37,582 nt of DNA from Lactobacillaceae bacterium UBA5807 (GCA_002418005.1 DIDF01000024.1:1-37582), one strand, 5' to 3'. Shown: positions 7,417 to 16,441, counted from the stretch's first letter. Numbers and translations: made by a program. The notes: a model not told the origin generated them from the letters alone.

Positions 7417-8325
7417 GTGGTTAGTCAATGGATTTTTAATTTAACAATTTCAAAGGAAAATGCTGAACAGCCTTTGAGAGGCCTTCTTTCAAGTTCATGG
7501 CGACTGCCTCGTCACTTGATTGGCTCACTTAGAAGAAACAACCGCGTGTTAGTCAATGGAAAATATTTACCCATGAATTTTCTGGTTCACGAAGACGATC
7601 AGGTAAATCTTACTTTTTTGCCCACCGATTTTTCAAAACCTTTTCCCAATGTGATTAGTGATTCTTCTTTTACCCCCGAAATTCTTTATGAAGACAATAA
7701 TTTAGTAGTGGTTAACAAACGCCAGGGTGACAAAACTCATCCAAATCAACCAGGTGAAAAAGGGGCCACCATTAACTTTTTAGCGGCCTATTTAAAAACT
7801 AAGTCAACGTTGCCATATATGGTTCACCGTCTAGATCAAATGACTAGCGGCGCAATGATTTTTGCCAAAAATCCGGCAGTTGTCCCCATCTTAGTCAATA
7901 ATTTGCAAACCAAGAGAATCTACCGAATTTATCTTGCCTGGGTTCATGGTGATGACTTTCCTTCTTCAGGAATAATTAATGAACCGATTGGAAGAGATCC
8001 AGAAGATAAACGAAAAAGAATGGTTAATGGACTCAATGCACTTAGAGCAATTACCAACTACAAAGTTGTTAAAAGAATAGCTGGTTTTTCTTTGGTCAAA
8101 ATCAAATTAGATACTGGAAGAACTCATCAAATCAGAGTCCATTTTTCATTTAAAGGCCGTCCACTAGTTGGTGACCCACTATATAGTAACGATTTAAGAA
8201 TTCAGCCAATGCTTCTGCATTCTTGGCAAATCAGATTTCCCTTGCCTTTTTCTCAAGAAACCAAAGAAGTTACTGCCACGCTGCCAAAAAGATTTACCGA
8301 TTTTGAACGGAAAATTAATCGATAG
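7417..8325 (+). CDS. RluA-family RNA pseudouridine synthase
   Basis: 302 residues. Isomerises uridine to pseudouridine in rRNA or tRNA. The N-terminal 70 residues look like an S4-type RNA-binding module (RNNRVLVNGKYL..EDDQVNL). The catalytic domain has HRLDQMTSG with the catalytic Asp140, and the later family motif GRTHQIRVH. Start is GTG, with AGGAG seven bases upstream; no ATG fits. The target position cannot be told apart within the RluC/RluD-like Gram-positive paralogues. No room for a promoter exists between the preceding terminator and this gene, so expression probably comes from read-through. Confidence 0.92.
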   Translation: MVSQWIFNLTISKENAEQPLRGLLSSSWRLPRHLIGSLRRNNRVLVNGKYLPMNFLVHEDDQVNLTFLPTDFSKPFPNVISDSSFTPEILYEDNNLVVVNKRQGDKTHPNQPGEKGATINFLAAYLKTKSTLPYMVHRLDQMTSGAMIFAKNPAVVPILVNNLQTKRIYRIYLAWVHGDDFPSSGIINEPIGRDPEDKRKRMVNGLNALRAITNYKVVKRIAGFSLVKIKLDTGRTHQIRVHFSFKGRPLVGDPLYSNDLRIQPMLLHSWQIRFPLPFSQETKEVTATLPKRFTDFERKINR

Positions 8326-8329
8326 CTCA

Positions 8330-8359
8330 TTGCCAGCATGATAAATTATTCATTATAAT
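8330..8359 (+). promoter_or_regulatory. Promoter of the GadC/YjeM-type permease gene
   Basis: TTGCCA (8330-8335), 18-base spacer, TATAAT (8354-8359). It gives a leader of about 90 bases in which I see no obvious riboswitch. Confidence 0.6.
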
Positions 8360-8454
8360 GAGACTTTTGTTAATATTTTATTCAGAAAATTTAACATTAA
8401 AATGGTATCTTATCCCTTGAAATCAAATTTTAATACTTTGGGGGATTATACATA

Positions 8455-9951
8455 ATGGCAGGAAAGCAAAAAAAGATCGGCTTAATCAGCTTGATCCTAA
8501 TGGTATTTTCGACAATTTATGGTTTGGCAAACACTACCGTTGCCTATGATCAAATGGGATATGCAAGTATTTTTTGGTATATTCTGGCAGCCCTAGTTTT
8601 CTTCTTGCCCAGTGGTTTGATGTTTGCTGAATACGGATCAGCATTTAAAGAAGCAAAGGGAGGAATTTATTCCTGGTTAGCTGGATCAATCGGTGAAAAA
8701 TGGGCCTTTATTGGTACTTTTATTTGGCTTTCTTCTTGGATTATCTGGTTAATGTCGACTGCTTCAAAAGTTTGGATTCCTTTTTCCGCGATGTTATTCG
8801 GTAAGGATATGACGGCTACATGGACATTTCTAGGATTGAATCCCACCGAAACAATTGGGCTTTTAGGAATCCTTTGGATTATTTTTGTTACTTTTTTTGC
8901 TTCTCGCGGAATTGATTCAATTGCCAGAGTCGGTTCGCTTGGTGGAACTTTAGTACTATTAATGACTGTGGTTTTATTCATTACAAGCTTTGTTATTCTT
9001 TTTAAAAACGGCGGCCAACTAGCCCAACCGGTTCATGGGATCCAAAGTTTCGTTAATTCACCTAATCCTCAGTTCAGTTCAAATATCGCAATTCTCTCCT
9101 TCTTTGTTTACGCCGTATTTGCGTATGCCGGAAGCGAGTCACTTGGAGGCGTCATTGACCAGCTTCATAAGCCAGAAAAAACTTTTCCAAGAGGGATAAT
9201 TATTGCCACAATTATTATCACATTCAGTTATTCCATTTCAATCTTTCTTTGGGGAATTAGTGCCAACTGGCACCAGGTATTAGGAAATTCATCAACAAAC
9301 TTAGGAAATATTACCTATGTCCTTATGAGTAATTTGGGATATTCATTGGGCAAATCGTTTAGCTTGTCAGCGTCTACATGTGCCGTCCTCGCATCTGGAT
9401 TCACTAGGTTTGCAGGATTAGGAATGTTTATTGCTTATATGGGTTCATTTTTCGTTTTGATTTACTCGCCTTTAAAGTCTTTCATTTTAGGATCTGAAAA
9501 ACGTTTTTGGCCTAAGAAAATGACCGAACTGAATAAAGCCGGTATGCCTGCTTTTTCAATGTGGATTCAAGCAGCAGTCGTTTGTGTCATGATTTTACTA
9601 ATTACATTTGGTGGATCTGGGGCAAACGCATTTTACGTGATTTTAACCGATATGGGAAACATTTCAACAACCTTCCCGTACTTGTTCTTAATTGGTGCCT
9701 TTCCTTTCTTTAAAAAACGAACAGACTTGCAACGTCCGTTTGAAATCTATACCAATAAATTCCTGACAAACTTGATTGTGGTAATTGTTTTAGCAGTTTT
9801 AGTTTTGGGAATTGGCTTTAGTGCCCTTCAGCCAATTATGGACAAAGATTATGTAACTGCTTTTTGGACAATAATTGGACCAATTTTCTTTGGCTTTGTC
9901 GCATGGCTGTTCTTAGTATTTTCAAACAAGAGAAGAACCAAACAAAATTAA
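8455..9951 (+). CDS. APC-family amino-acid antiporter/permease (glutamate/GABA exchanger or YjeM type)
   Basis: 498 residues with 12-13 hydrophobic helices and a basic C-terminus. The N-terminus (GLISLILMVFSTIYGLANT) and the helix-2/3 region (PSGLMFAEYGSAFKEAKGGIYSW) are those of the GadC/YjeM branch: the FAEYG..F and GGIYSW segments are characteristic. Helix 6 has FFVYAVFAYAGSESLGGVIDQL. GadC members exchange an amino acid for its decarboxylation product; no decarboxylase gene is adjacent here, so plain uptake or exchange of an unknown amino acid is the safest reading. GGGGG lies about 10 bases before the ATG. Monocistronic with promoter at 8330 and a terminator after. Confidence 0.88.
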   Translation: MAGKQKKIGLISLILMVFSTIYGLANTTVAYDQMGYASIFWYILAALVFFLPSGLMFAEYGSAFKEAKGGIYSWLAGSIGEKWAFIGTFIWLSSWIIWLMSTASKVWIPFSAMLFGKDMTATWTFLGLNPTETIGLLGILWIIFVTFFASRGIDSIARVGSLGGTLVLLMTVVLFITSFVILFKNGGQLAQPVHGIQSFVNSPNPQFSSNIAILSFFVYAVFAYAGSESLGGVIDQLHKPEKTFPRGIIIATIIITFSYSISIFLWGISANWHQVLGNSSTNLGNITYVLMSNLGYSLGKSFSLSASTCAVLASGFTRFAGLGMFIAYMGSFFVLIYSPLKSFILGSEKRFWPKKMTELNKAGMPAFSMWIQAAVVCVMILLITFGGSGANAFYVILTDMGNISTTFPYLFLIGAFPFFKKRTDLQRPFEIYTNKFLTNLIVVIVLAVLVLGIGFSALQPIMDKDYVTAFWTIIGPIFFGFVAWLFLVFSNKRRTKQN

Positions 9952-9956
9952 TAGTA

Positions 9957-10007
9957 AAAAATCCGTTAATTATTGGAAATTGATTTCCAAATAATTAACG
10001 GATTTTA
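9957..10007. terminator. Bidirectional terminator between permease and pepN
   Basis: A long nearly perfect stem (AAATCCGTTAATTATT-GGAAA with TTTCC-AAATAATTAACGGATTT, four-base loop) flanked by A and T runs. It reaches the pepN stop codon within three bases. Confidence 0.85.
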
Positions 10008-10009
10008 TT

Positions 10010-12547
10010 TTACTTAATTGCTGATTTAATCGCATCGTTGACAGATTGATTTTCTGCATCAATCAAATCAACTCGACTTTGAACAACCTTGATATCCATT
10101 TTAATTTCTCGAGTTAAACCTGGAGTATTAATTTTTGGTTCGAAAAATGATTTAAATTCTTCCAGCCGTTGCTTAGTTTTAAAGGTATTCGCAGTAACAG
10201 TAATATATGTTGCAAATTCCATGTCACCGCCTACAGTATCTTCCAGCCACTTCCAGTCGTTTCGAATCCAGTCCCACGCAGCCTGCTGACCATCATCATT
10301 ATTTAGAAGGCCCCGGTACCATGCCCGTAAATCTTGGGGTTTAATAGTATCAGCATCCTCAAATTTACTTACGAGTTTCTTTATTAATGACGGATCGGTA
10401 ACACTGGTTAAAGCTCCGCAAATATCTTGTTTGTAACTTGCATCAGACGTCTGTTGATACTGTCTAATTAAATCGTCAAATAATTCTTCATTCCCAAAGT
10501 TTTTAACTTCGTTTCTCAAGACAAAGATACGAATATCCGCAGGTAAAGCTGCTAGTTTGTCTTTATTTTCTGCATATAAATCATGTGCCGAAGTGATTGT
10601 CTCAGGGTTTTTGGCATAAAGTGAGGCGTTTAAAATGTATGGTCGAGTCAGTTGATCATCATTTGATTCACCAGTCTTTTTGGTCCATCCCAAACGGCTT
10701 ACTTGAGCAGAACTCAGCTTATCATATAAGGTTCTTAAGTCTTTTTCCTCAGATGAATTAGGTGAAGCAAACCTTCTCAAATCACTGGCCACCCGATATA
10801 ATGCTGCGTTTACAATTGCGGAATGACTATTTGCAAACCGGTTGAGTAAGGGAACAATTGTAGCATAAGAAATCTGACGACCTTCTGCCAACAATCTTAG
10901 ATCTTGCAAAATTTGCAGTTGATCAATCGAGTCCAAACTATCAACATTTTCCAAAATATCTTGCATAAGTTTATCGTCATACTTAACGATAAAGTGAGAA
11001 TTATTCCCCACATTCACTCTGAAAGGCTTACCGGCTGCCTTACGAAGATTGGCATAATCACCTAACGTAATTTCTTTTTCGCCAAAAATCTTTGGAGCGG
11101 AATCGTAATTACTATTCAAAGGAATCTGCCAAATTCTGCCTTGGTCCTTACCATCACCAATAAAGAACTGTTTTTGTGATAAGGTCAATTTCCCATTTTT
11201 AACACTGACTGAGACCACTGGATACCCAGGCTGTTCAAGCCAAGATTTCATAATTGCACTAACGTCCATCCCTGAAGCTTTGCCAAGAGCAGACCACAAA
11301 TCATCGCCAGTGGCATTAGCATACTTGTGAGCAGCCAGATAGTTCTTTAAGCCCTCTCTAAGAGCATCATCACCTATTAAGGCTCTGACCATTACCAACA
11401 TTCTGGCTCCCTTGGCATAGACAATTGCCCCATCAAACAAGGAATCAATTTCAGCCGGATCATTGACATTAACATGAACTGATTGAACTCCATCAGTAGC
11501 GTCTCGCTGCAAAGCCATCGGAACTTCAGAAGTTTGGAAGGTTTCCCAAATCTTCCAATCAGGCTGCAGAGCATCAATTGCGACGTATTCCATCATGTTG
11601 GCAAAACTTTCGTTTAACCAAAGGTCATCCCACCATTTCATGGTAACCAGATCACCAAACCATTGATGGGCAAGCTCATGAGAAATAACTGTTCCTACTA
11701 GTTGCTTCATGTCTAAAGCAGTATTTTCAGGGTCTAGCAATAAATAAGCTTCTCGATAAGTTACTAATCCCCAGTTTTCCATCGCCCCCGCAGAAAAGTC
11801 GGGCAAAGCAAGCTGCCATGAATGAGGAAGTGGATATGGTGTGTGATAAAATTCCTCGTAAAACTCAATTGATCGTTTTGCAATATCTAAGGCAAAGTCT
11901 AACTCACTGGCCTTATGGGCTTTAGTAGCAAACACACCGATTTTGACCCCACTTTTGGTGGTTGTTTGTTTAGATTGCAACTCACCAAAGGCAAAGGCGA
12001 CTAAATAAGTAGCCATTCTGACAGTTGTATCAAAATAATGAACACCGTCAACGTTTTTAACCTCAGGCATGTTGCTTAAAACAACTTCCCCAGGTTTTTC
12101 ATCAAACTTAATTGCCAGATCAAAAGTAGCCTTTGCTTCAGGTTCGTCAACACAAGGAAAGGCTTGACGAGCAAAGGTGGTTTCAAACTGAGTACCAATA
12201 ATCTGTTTTTTCTCACCGTTAAGTTCATAGTAAGATGGATAAATTCCCATCATGGTATCTGTCAGCGGTGCACTATAAGTAATTGTAAAAGTGGTTTCAC
12301 CAGGCTGGTTAAGTTGGATGTTAATTGACTCGGAATCGTTATCAACATCAAACGAAAGGGCATCCCCCTGATCAGAATTTACTGATTTAATGTTAAGAAA
12401 TTTTTGATTTACGGCAATGCTTTTCGCCTTAGCATTTCCTTTAATTGTGGTTTTCCCATTAATTACTTTCTTTTGGCGATCGATATCCAGAAATATATCA
12501 TAGTGAGAAGGTTGAAAATATTCGTACAAATGTTTTGTTTTTGCCAT
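10010..12547 (-). CDS. pepN: Aminopeptidase N (M1 zinc metallopeptidase)
   Basis: 845 residues, the usual length of lactic-acid-bacterial PepN. Removes N-terminal residues from peptides in the cytoplasm, part of the system that turns protein-derived peptides into amino acids. Key motifs are complete: substrate-anchoring GAMEN (254-258), zinc site HELAH (His290, Glu291, His294) with the third ligand Glu313 in NESFAN, and a helical C-terminal ERAP1-like domain from about 520. No signal peptide. Start is supported by GTAGGAGG six bases before the ATG. A TATAAT (12591-12596 on the opposite strand) lies about 45 bases upstream inside a 15-bp palindrome. Confidence 0.97.
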   Translation of the reverse strand: MAKTKHLYEYFQPSHYDIFLDIDRQKKVINGKTTIKGNAKAKSIAVNQKFLNIKSVNSDQGDALSFDVDNDSESINIQLNQPGETTFTITYSAPLTDTMMGIYPSYYELNGEKKQIIGTQFETTFARQAFPCVDEPEAKATFDLAIKFDEKPGEVVLSNMPEVKNVDGVHYFDTTVRMATYLVAFAFGELQSKQTTTKSGVKIGVFATKAHKASELDFALDIAKRSIEFYEEFYHTPYPLPHSWQLALPDFSAGAMENWGLVTYREAYLLLDPENTALDMKQLVGTVISHELAHQWFGDLVTMKWWDDLWLNESFANMMEYVAIDALQPDWKIWETFQTSEVPMALQRDATDGVQSVHVNVNDPAEIDSLFDGAIVYAKGARMLVMVRALIGDDALREGLKNYLAAHKYANATGDDLWSALGKASGMDVSAIMKSWLEQPGYPVVSVSVKNGKLTLSQKQFFIGDGKDQGRIWQIPLNSNYDSAPKIFGEKEITLGDYANLRKAAGKPFRVNVGNNSHFIVKYDDKLMQDILENVDSLDSIDQLQILQDLRLLAEGRQISYATIVPLLNRFANSHSAIVNAALYRVASDLRRFASPNSSEEKDLRTLYDKLSSAQVSRLGWTKKTGESNDDQLTRPYILNASLYAKNPETITSAHDLYAENKDKLAALPADIRIFVLRNEVKNFGNEELFDDLIRQYQQTSDASYKQDICGALTSVTDPSLIKKLVSKFEDADTIKPQDLRAWYRGLLNNDDGQQAAWDWIRNDWKWLEDTVGGDMEFATYITVTANTFKTKQRLEEFKSFFEPKINTPGLTREIKMDIKVVQSRVDLIDAENQSVNDAIKSAIK

Positions 12548-12584
12548 AGTTTCCTCCTACATACTGAATAGAATAGTTATATTA

Positions 12585-12599
12585 TAACTCTTTCAAAAA
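12585..12599 (-). promoter_or_regulatory. -10 element of pepN embedded in a palindrome
   Basis: AGTTATATTATAACT is a perfect palindrome with one central triplet, and its minus-strand reading contains TATAAT (12591-12596). The -35 is poor. The symmetry may be an operator or merely a consequence of the -10 sequence. Confidence 0.4.
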
Positions 12600-12672
12600 A
12601 ATGAGTATTTTTTAATAACAATCTGGGTTAACTGGATGATTAATTCATAAGGATAAAATGCCCAAGCTCCTA

Positions 12673-12701
12673 TTGCCATTTTATTGTATTTAGGATATAA
12701 C
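12673..12701 (+). promoter_or_regulatory. Promoter of the 32-codon gene
   Basis: TTGCCA (12673-12678), exactly 17 bases, TATAAC (12696-12701), about 30 bases before the start codon. Confidence 0.6.
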
Positions 12702-12732
12702 TTGAAACGTAGACAGATTGGAGGAATTTGGA

Positions 12733-12831
12733 ATGAGTGTTGATGAATGGATCAAAAAATATGGCGATGTCTTCATGCATGATAAACAAGCACTGGAAGA
12801 TTTAAAGAAAATTAAACCAGAAAATAAGTAA
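12733..12831 (+). CDS. Small 32-residue protein gene, function unknown
   Basis: A 33-codon frame starting MSVDEWIKKYGDVFMHDK and ending in a Lys-rich tail. It is soluble and charged, probably one or two amphipathic helices, with no membrane segment. Support for expression: TTGGAGG six to nine bases before the ATG, a well-spaced promoter at 12673, and a terminator hairpin 12 bases after the stop. It sits alone between the divergent pepN and the convergent xfp. I do not recognise the family, and coding by composition alone cannot be proven at this length. Confidence 0.65.
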   Translation: MSVDEWIKKYGDVFMHDKQALEDLKKIKPENK

Positions 12832-12842
12832 TTTCCTTTTTG

Positions 12843-12887
12843 AGCGTAATTAGGACAAGAATATTCTTGGGGTTACTACGCTTTTTA
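12843..12887 (+). terminator. Probable terminator of the 32-codon gene
   Basis: Outer pairs AGCGTA/TACGCT, an inner hairpin CAAGA/TCTTG and TTTTT right after. The middle of the stem is only loosely paired. Confidence 0.6.
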
Positions 12888-12900
12888 GTTTTACTGAACA

Positions 12901-12939
12901 AAAAAGGAACCACAATTCATTGAATTGTGGTTCCTTTTT
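12901..12939. terminator. Terminator of xfp (also works on the plus strand)
   Basis: A 19-bp perfect stem (AAAAAGGAACCACAATTCA and its complement, one-base loop), A-rich on one side and T-rich on the other; 38 bases past the xfp stop. Confidence 0.85.
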
Positions 12940-12976
12940 GATTTTATTGAAAAGCTTAGTAACTGATCAAATCAGA

Positions 12977-15394
12977 TTACTTAAGGCCTTCCCATTTCCA
13001 GTTAACAACTTCTGGAAGATCAGTACCAACGTCGCGGATATATTGATTGTGTTTAGCAATCTCGTCATCCATGCGTTGAGTGAAGTACAATCCCTTTTCA
13101 GCATAAGCTGGGATATCTTCAACGGCTTCCTTAGCAAGATCGAAACGATCCAACTGGTTCAATACACGCATATCAAATGGTGTAGTGATATCACCGTTTT
13201 CACGATAACCATGAACATGAAGGTTATGGTTATGACGATCAAAGAAGAGATCCTTGATAAGTCCTTCGAAGCCATGGAATGCGAAAACAACTGGCTTGTC
13301 TTTGGTGAATAACTTATCAAATTCATCGTCACTAATAGCTCTAGGATCAAGTTTTGGTGAACGAAGCTTCAAGAGATCAACAACGTTGATGAAACGAATC
13401 TTCATGTCAGGGAACTCTTTGTGCAAGAGATCAATGGCTGCCAAAGCTTCAAGGTTTGGTTCACTACCAGCGGCAGCAAAGACAACATCTGGTTCTGCGC
13501 CTTGATCAGTTGATGCCCAATCAATGTAGCCAAGACCATTGTTAACCAATTCCTTAGCTTCTTCAATTGTGTACCATTGAAGACGTGGGTGCTTTGAAGT
13601 AACAATCAAGTTGATCTTCTCTTCACTTCTGAATGCTACATCACCAACAGCTAACAATGAGTTAGCATCGGCAGGCAAGTATTCACGAATGAATGCTGGT
13701 TTCTTTTCAGCTAAATGAGTAAGCAGACCTGGATCTTGATGAGTGTATCCATTATGATCTTGCTGGAATACAGTTGAAGTATCAACAATGTTCAATGATG
13801 GGTAACGCTTACGCCAGTTTTGTTCTGCAGCTTTACGCAACCACTTGAAGTGTTGAGTAAGCATTGAGTCCACGACTCGGCCAAATGCTTCATAAGTTGC
13901 GAAGAAGCCATGACGACCAGTCAATACATAACCTTCGAGCCAGCCTTCAGCTTGATGTTCAGAAAGTTGTGAATCAATAACTCGGCCAGTATGTGAAAGA
14001 TCTTCATCATATGGTTCATGAATGTCTTCCATCCATTGACGTTTGTCGTCATCAAGTAAAGCGTAGAGACGGTTGGATTTAGTTTCATCAGGACCAAAGC
14101 CACGGAATGAAGTTGGGTTCATTTCAGCAACTTTGCTCAAATATTTGCCCCATTCAATCATATCTTGCTTTACAACAGTACCTGGCTTGTCAAACTTAAT
14201 GGCAAAGTCACGAACATCAGGCAATTTCAATGGTTCAGGATTAATTCCGCCATTTGTGATTGGGTTCATAGCCATTCGCTTGTTGCCTTTAGGTGCAAAG
14301 TCAATAATTTCTTGCTTGATAGAACCATCATCATTAAATAATTCTTCAGGCTTGTATGACTTCAACCAGTTAACAAGTAAATCAGCATGTTCCATATCGT
14401 TAGCATCAACAGGAATTGGAACTTGGTGAGCACGGAATGAACCTTCGATAGGATTACCATCGAGATCCTTCTTTGGACCAGTCCAGCCTTTTGGTGAACG
14501 GAATACAATCATTGGCCAATGTGGCAATGTTGCAGTTTCAGCAGTTTGGTTCTCACGAGCATTCTTTTGAATGGACTTAATTTCTGGGATAACTTTATCC
14601 ATTACCTTAGCAAAGTCTTCAGTAACTTTAAGGTAATCAGTATCAGCATCGCATTCAACAAAGTATGGATCCCAGCCCATGCCTTTGTAATATTCAGTTA
14701 ATTCTTCATCACTCATTCTGGAAAGAATGGTTGGGTTTGAAATCTTAAAACCGTTCATGTTGATGATTGGAAGAACAGCACCATCAGTAACTGGGTTGAT
14801 GAACTTGTCAGAGAACCATGAAGCCATCAAAGGACCAGTTTCTGATTCACCATCACCAATTTCAACAGCAGCAATAACATCTGGATTGTCTAAGATAGCA
14901 CCAGTACCGTGTGAAAGTGAGTAACCAAGTTCTCCACCTTCATGAATAGATCCTGGAGTTTCAGGTGCAGCATGTGAAGCAACTCCACCTGGGAAGGAGA
15001 AGCGCTTGAACATCTTCTGCAAACCTTGTTCATCTTGGCTGATTTGCGGATAAATCTGTGTATAAGAGCCATCGATGTAAGAGTTGGAAACCATAACTTG
15101 GCCACCATGACCGGAACCTTCAACATAAAACATGTTGAGGTCATACTTGTTGATTGCACGGTTCAACTGTGCATAGATCATGTTTTGAGAAACGATAGTT
15201 CCCCAATGACCAATAGGCTTAATCTTAACGTCTGACGCCTTCAAAGGTGTCTTCAATAATGGGTTGTCCCTTAAGAACAATTGACCAACTGATAAGTAGT
15301 TGGCAGTCCGCCAGTACTTGTCGAGAAGTTCAAAATATTCTTTGGAATCGTAATCTACATCCAAATTCTTTTTGGACTTGGTATCTACATCCAT
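12977..15394 (-). CDS. xfp: Xylulose-5-phosphate/fructose-6-phosphate phosphoketolase
   Basis: 805 residues, full length. A thiamine-diphosphate enzyme that cleaves xylulose 5-phosphate (or fructose 6-phosphate) with phosphate to acetyl phosphate plus glyceraldehyde 3-phosphate (or erythrose 4-phosphate), the key step of heterolactic fermentation. Motifs: IGHWGT with His63, GSGHGG (93-98), SHAAPETPGSIHEGG (140-154), SLSHG and the diphosphate/Mg-binding GDGESETG (180-187); the C-terminus WKWEGLK is typical. Strong start: AAGGAG and then the ATG. The upstream gene on the same strand is a GntR/UTRA regulator, separated by a terminator, and a dyad cluster lies upstream of the xfp promoter. Codon use looks highly adapted, as expected for an abundant enzyme. 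Confidence 0.98.
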   Translation of the reverse strand: MDVDTKSKKNLDVDYDSKEYFELLDKYWRTANYLSVGQLFLRDNPLLKTPLKASDVKIKPIGHWGTIVSQNMIYAQLNRAINKYDLNMFYVEGSGHGGQVMVSNSYIDGSYTQIYPQISQDEQGLQKMFKRFSFPGGVASHAAPETPGSIHEGGELGYSLSHGTGAILDNPDVIAAVEIGDGESETGPLMASWFSDKFINPVTDGAVLPIINMNGFKISNPTILSRMSDEELTEYYKGMGWDPYFVECDADTDYLKVTEDFAKVMDKVIPEIKSIQKNARENQTAETATLPHWPMIVFRSPKGWTGPKKDLDGNPIEGSFRAHQVPIPVDANDMEHADLLVNWLKSYKPEELFNDDGSIKQEIIDFAPKGNKRMAMNPITNGGINPEPLKLPDVRDFAIKFDKPGTVVKQDMIEWGKYLSKVAEMNPTSFRGFGPDETKSNRLYALLDDDKRQWMEDIHEPYDEDLSHTGRVIDSQLSEHQAEGWLEGYVLTGRHGFFATYEAFGRVVDSMLTQHFKWLRKAAEQNWRKRYPSLNIVDTSTVFQQDHNGYTHQDPGLLTHLAEKKPAFIREYLPADANSLLAVGDVAFRSEEKINLIVTSKHPRLQWYTIEEAKELVNNGLGYIDWASTDQGAEPDVVFAAAGSEPNLEALAAIDLLHKEFPDMKIRFINVVDLLKLRSPKLDPRAISDDEFDKLFTKDKPVVFAFHGFEGLIKDLFFDRHNHNLHVHGYRENGDITTPFDMRVLNQLDRFDLAKEAVEDIPAYAEKGLYFTQRMDDEIAKHNQYIRDVGTDLPEVVNWKWEGLK

Positions 15395-15488
15395 GAATTA
15401 ACACTCCTTCTTCAAATTAACAACATTCGTTACTGTCCAGAAGTTTTGTAAATGGAAATCACTAACAAATGATCAATTTACATCACCA

Positions 15489-15516
15489 ATAATAACCGAA
15501 AAAAATCAAAAGTCAA
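15489..15516 (-). promoter_or_regulatory. Probable xfp promoter
   Basis: TTGACT (15511-15516), 16-base spacer, TATTAT (15489-15494) on the minus strand. It predicts a leader of about 90 bases, which contains an inverted repeat TGTAAAT / ATTTACA. Confidence 0.5.
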
Positions 15517-15528
15517 CCTTTTAAAGTT

Positions 15529-15565
15529 TTGGAACGGTCCAATATTGGCTCATGTCCTAAGACAT
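15529..15565. promoter_or_regulatory. Cluster of three palindromes upstream of xfp, possible operator region
   Basis: The 315-base gap 15395-15709 holds the xfp promoter, this cluster and the terminator of the GntR gene. The three dyads are TTGGAACGGTCCAA (15529-15542), CCAATATTGG (15539-15548, perfect) and ATGTCCTAAGACAT (15552-15565). They lie just upstream of the -35, where an activator would bind. The first has a CG centre like cre but does not match it well. Confidence 0.4.
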
Positions 15566-15670
15566 TACTATTATTATGAAGCAAAACCCGCCAACAGTCT
15601 ACAAAAACGGGAAAAATTTAATAAATGTAACATACAATTGCTTTCTTTAAATAACCTTAAATTTATGGCA

Positions 15671-15711
15671 AAAAACAAAAAAGTTTCAAAGCTTTTCACT
15701 TTGAAACTTTT
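15671..15711 (-). terminator. Terminator of the GntR regulator gene
   Basis: A 13-bp perfect stem (AAAAGTTTCAAAG / CTTTGAAACTTTT, seven-base loop) with UUUUGUUUUU after it on the minus strand. The stop codon is part of the stem. Confidence 0.8.
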
Positions 15712-16441
15712 AACGATCCTCATCAAGGTTAACAAAAGTATTGTAATTCAAATATTTATAATGAAGTCTCATATTTGAAACTTCAAATGGCGTACCGTCG
15801 TCCAAAAAGAAGATTCCTTCCATTACCCCAACTGGCTCGTTATTTTTTAAATTCAAGAGCTGTTGATCTTCATCATTTGAAGGTTGAGCTTTGATTGTCA
15901 TAAATGATTTATTTACTGATTTACCAGTAGCCTCTTCAAAGTAGTTAAAAATTGAGCCTTCTACTCTTTCTTTGGTAAGTTCTGGAGCAACTCTGATAGG
16001 AATATAACCCAGTTCGATCATAAAGGGCTTATCATCAAAGAGTCTTAACCGTTTAATTTCATATACGAAATCCCCCGGCTTCAAAAAGAGTTCAGTCTGA
16101 AGTTCTTTGCTTGCGGGGATAACTTGAAATTCCAAAAGTTTAATGTGCGGTGTTTGACCGTCACTTTTAAAACTATCAGTAACCCCAAGATTCGATCCTT
16201 CATACTGAAAAATTGAACCGCTTTTTTGATAAAGAGGGTTAATAAAAGTACCTGAGCCACGCTTTTTAAAAATTATTCCCTGGTTTGCTAAAACATTTAA
16301 TGCCCGTTTTACCGAACTGCGGCTCACCCCATAAGAATCGCTAAGGCTTCTTTCATCAGGGAGCCGCTTATCACCAAATTCATTATTCTGGATTCGCTGT
16401 TTAAGATCCTTCATTAAGTTTCGATACACTAAGTCGGCCAT
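15710..16441 (-). CDS. GntR-family (HutC/UTRA subfamily) transcriptional regulator
   Basis: 243 residues. The N-terminal winged helix-turn-helix (about 1-70) carries the family pattern RLPDERSLSDSYGVSRSSVKRAL and GIIFKKRGSGTF. The C-terminal UTRA ligand-binding domain follows (about 90-235), with YEIKRLRLFDDKPFMIELGYIP and the closing FEVSNMRLHYKY. Such regulators often sense a sugar phosphate or amino-acid metabolite. The ATG at 16441 is chosen because AAGGGG lies seven bases upstream; the one at 16468 lacks a site. The likely promoter is an extended -10, TGGTATACT (hexamer 16488-16493). The next gene on the strand is xfp, an attractive but unproven target. Confidence 0.9.
   Translation of the reverse strand: MADLVYRNLMKDLKQRIQNNEFGDKRLPDERSLSDSYGVSRSSVKRALNVLANQGIIFKKRGSGTFINPLYQKSGSIFQYEGSNLGVTDSFKSDGQTPHIKLLEFQVIPASKELQTELFLKPGDFVYEIKRLRLFDDKPFMIELGYIPIRVAPELTKERVEGSIFNYFEEATGKSVNKSFMTIKAQPSNDEDQQLLNLKNNEPVGVMEGIFFLDDGTPFEVSNMRLHYKYLNYNTFVNLDEDR

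Noticed and set aside
12920..15235. Open frames on the plus strand and in other frames across xfp, e.g. 14073-14429
   Set aside because: They are shadows of the strongly biased phosphoketolase gene: no ribosome sites, no recognisable domains, low-complexity composition.
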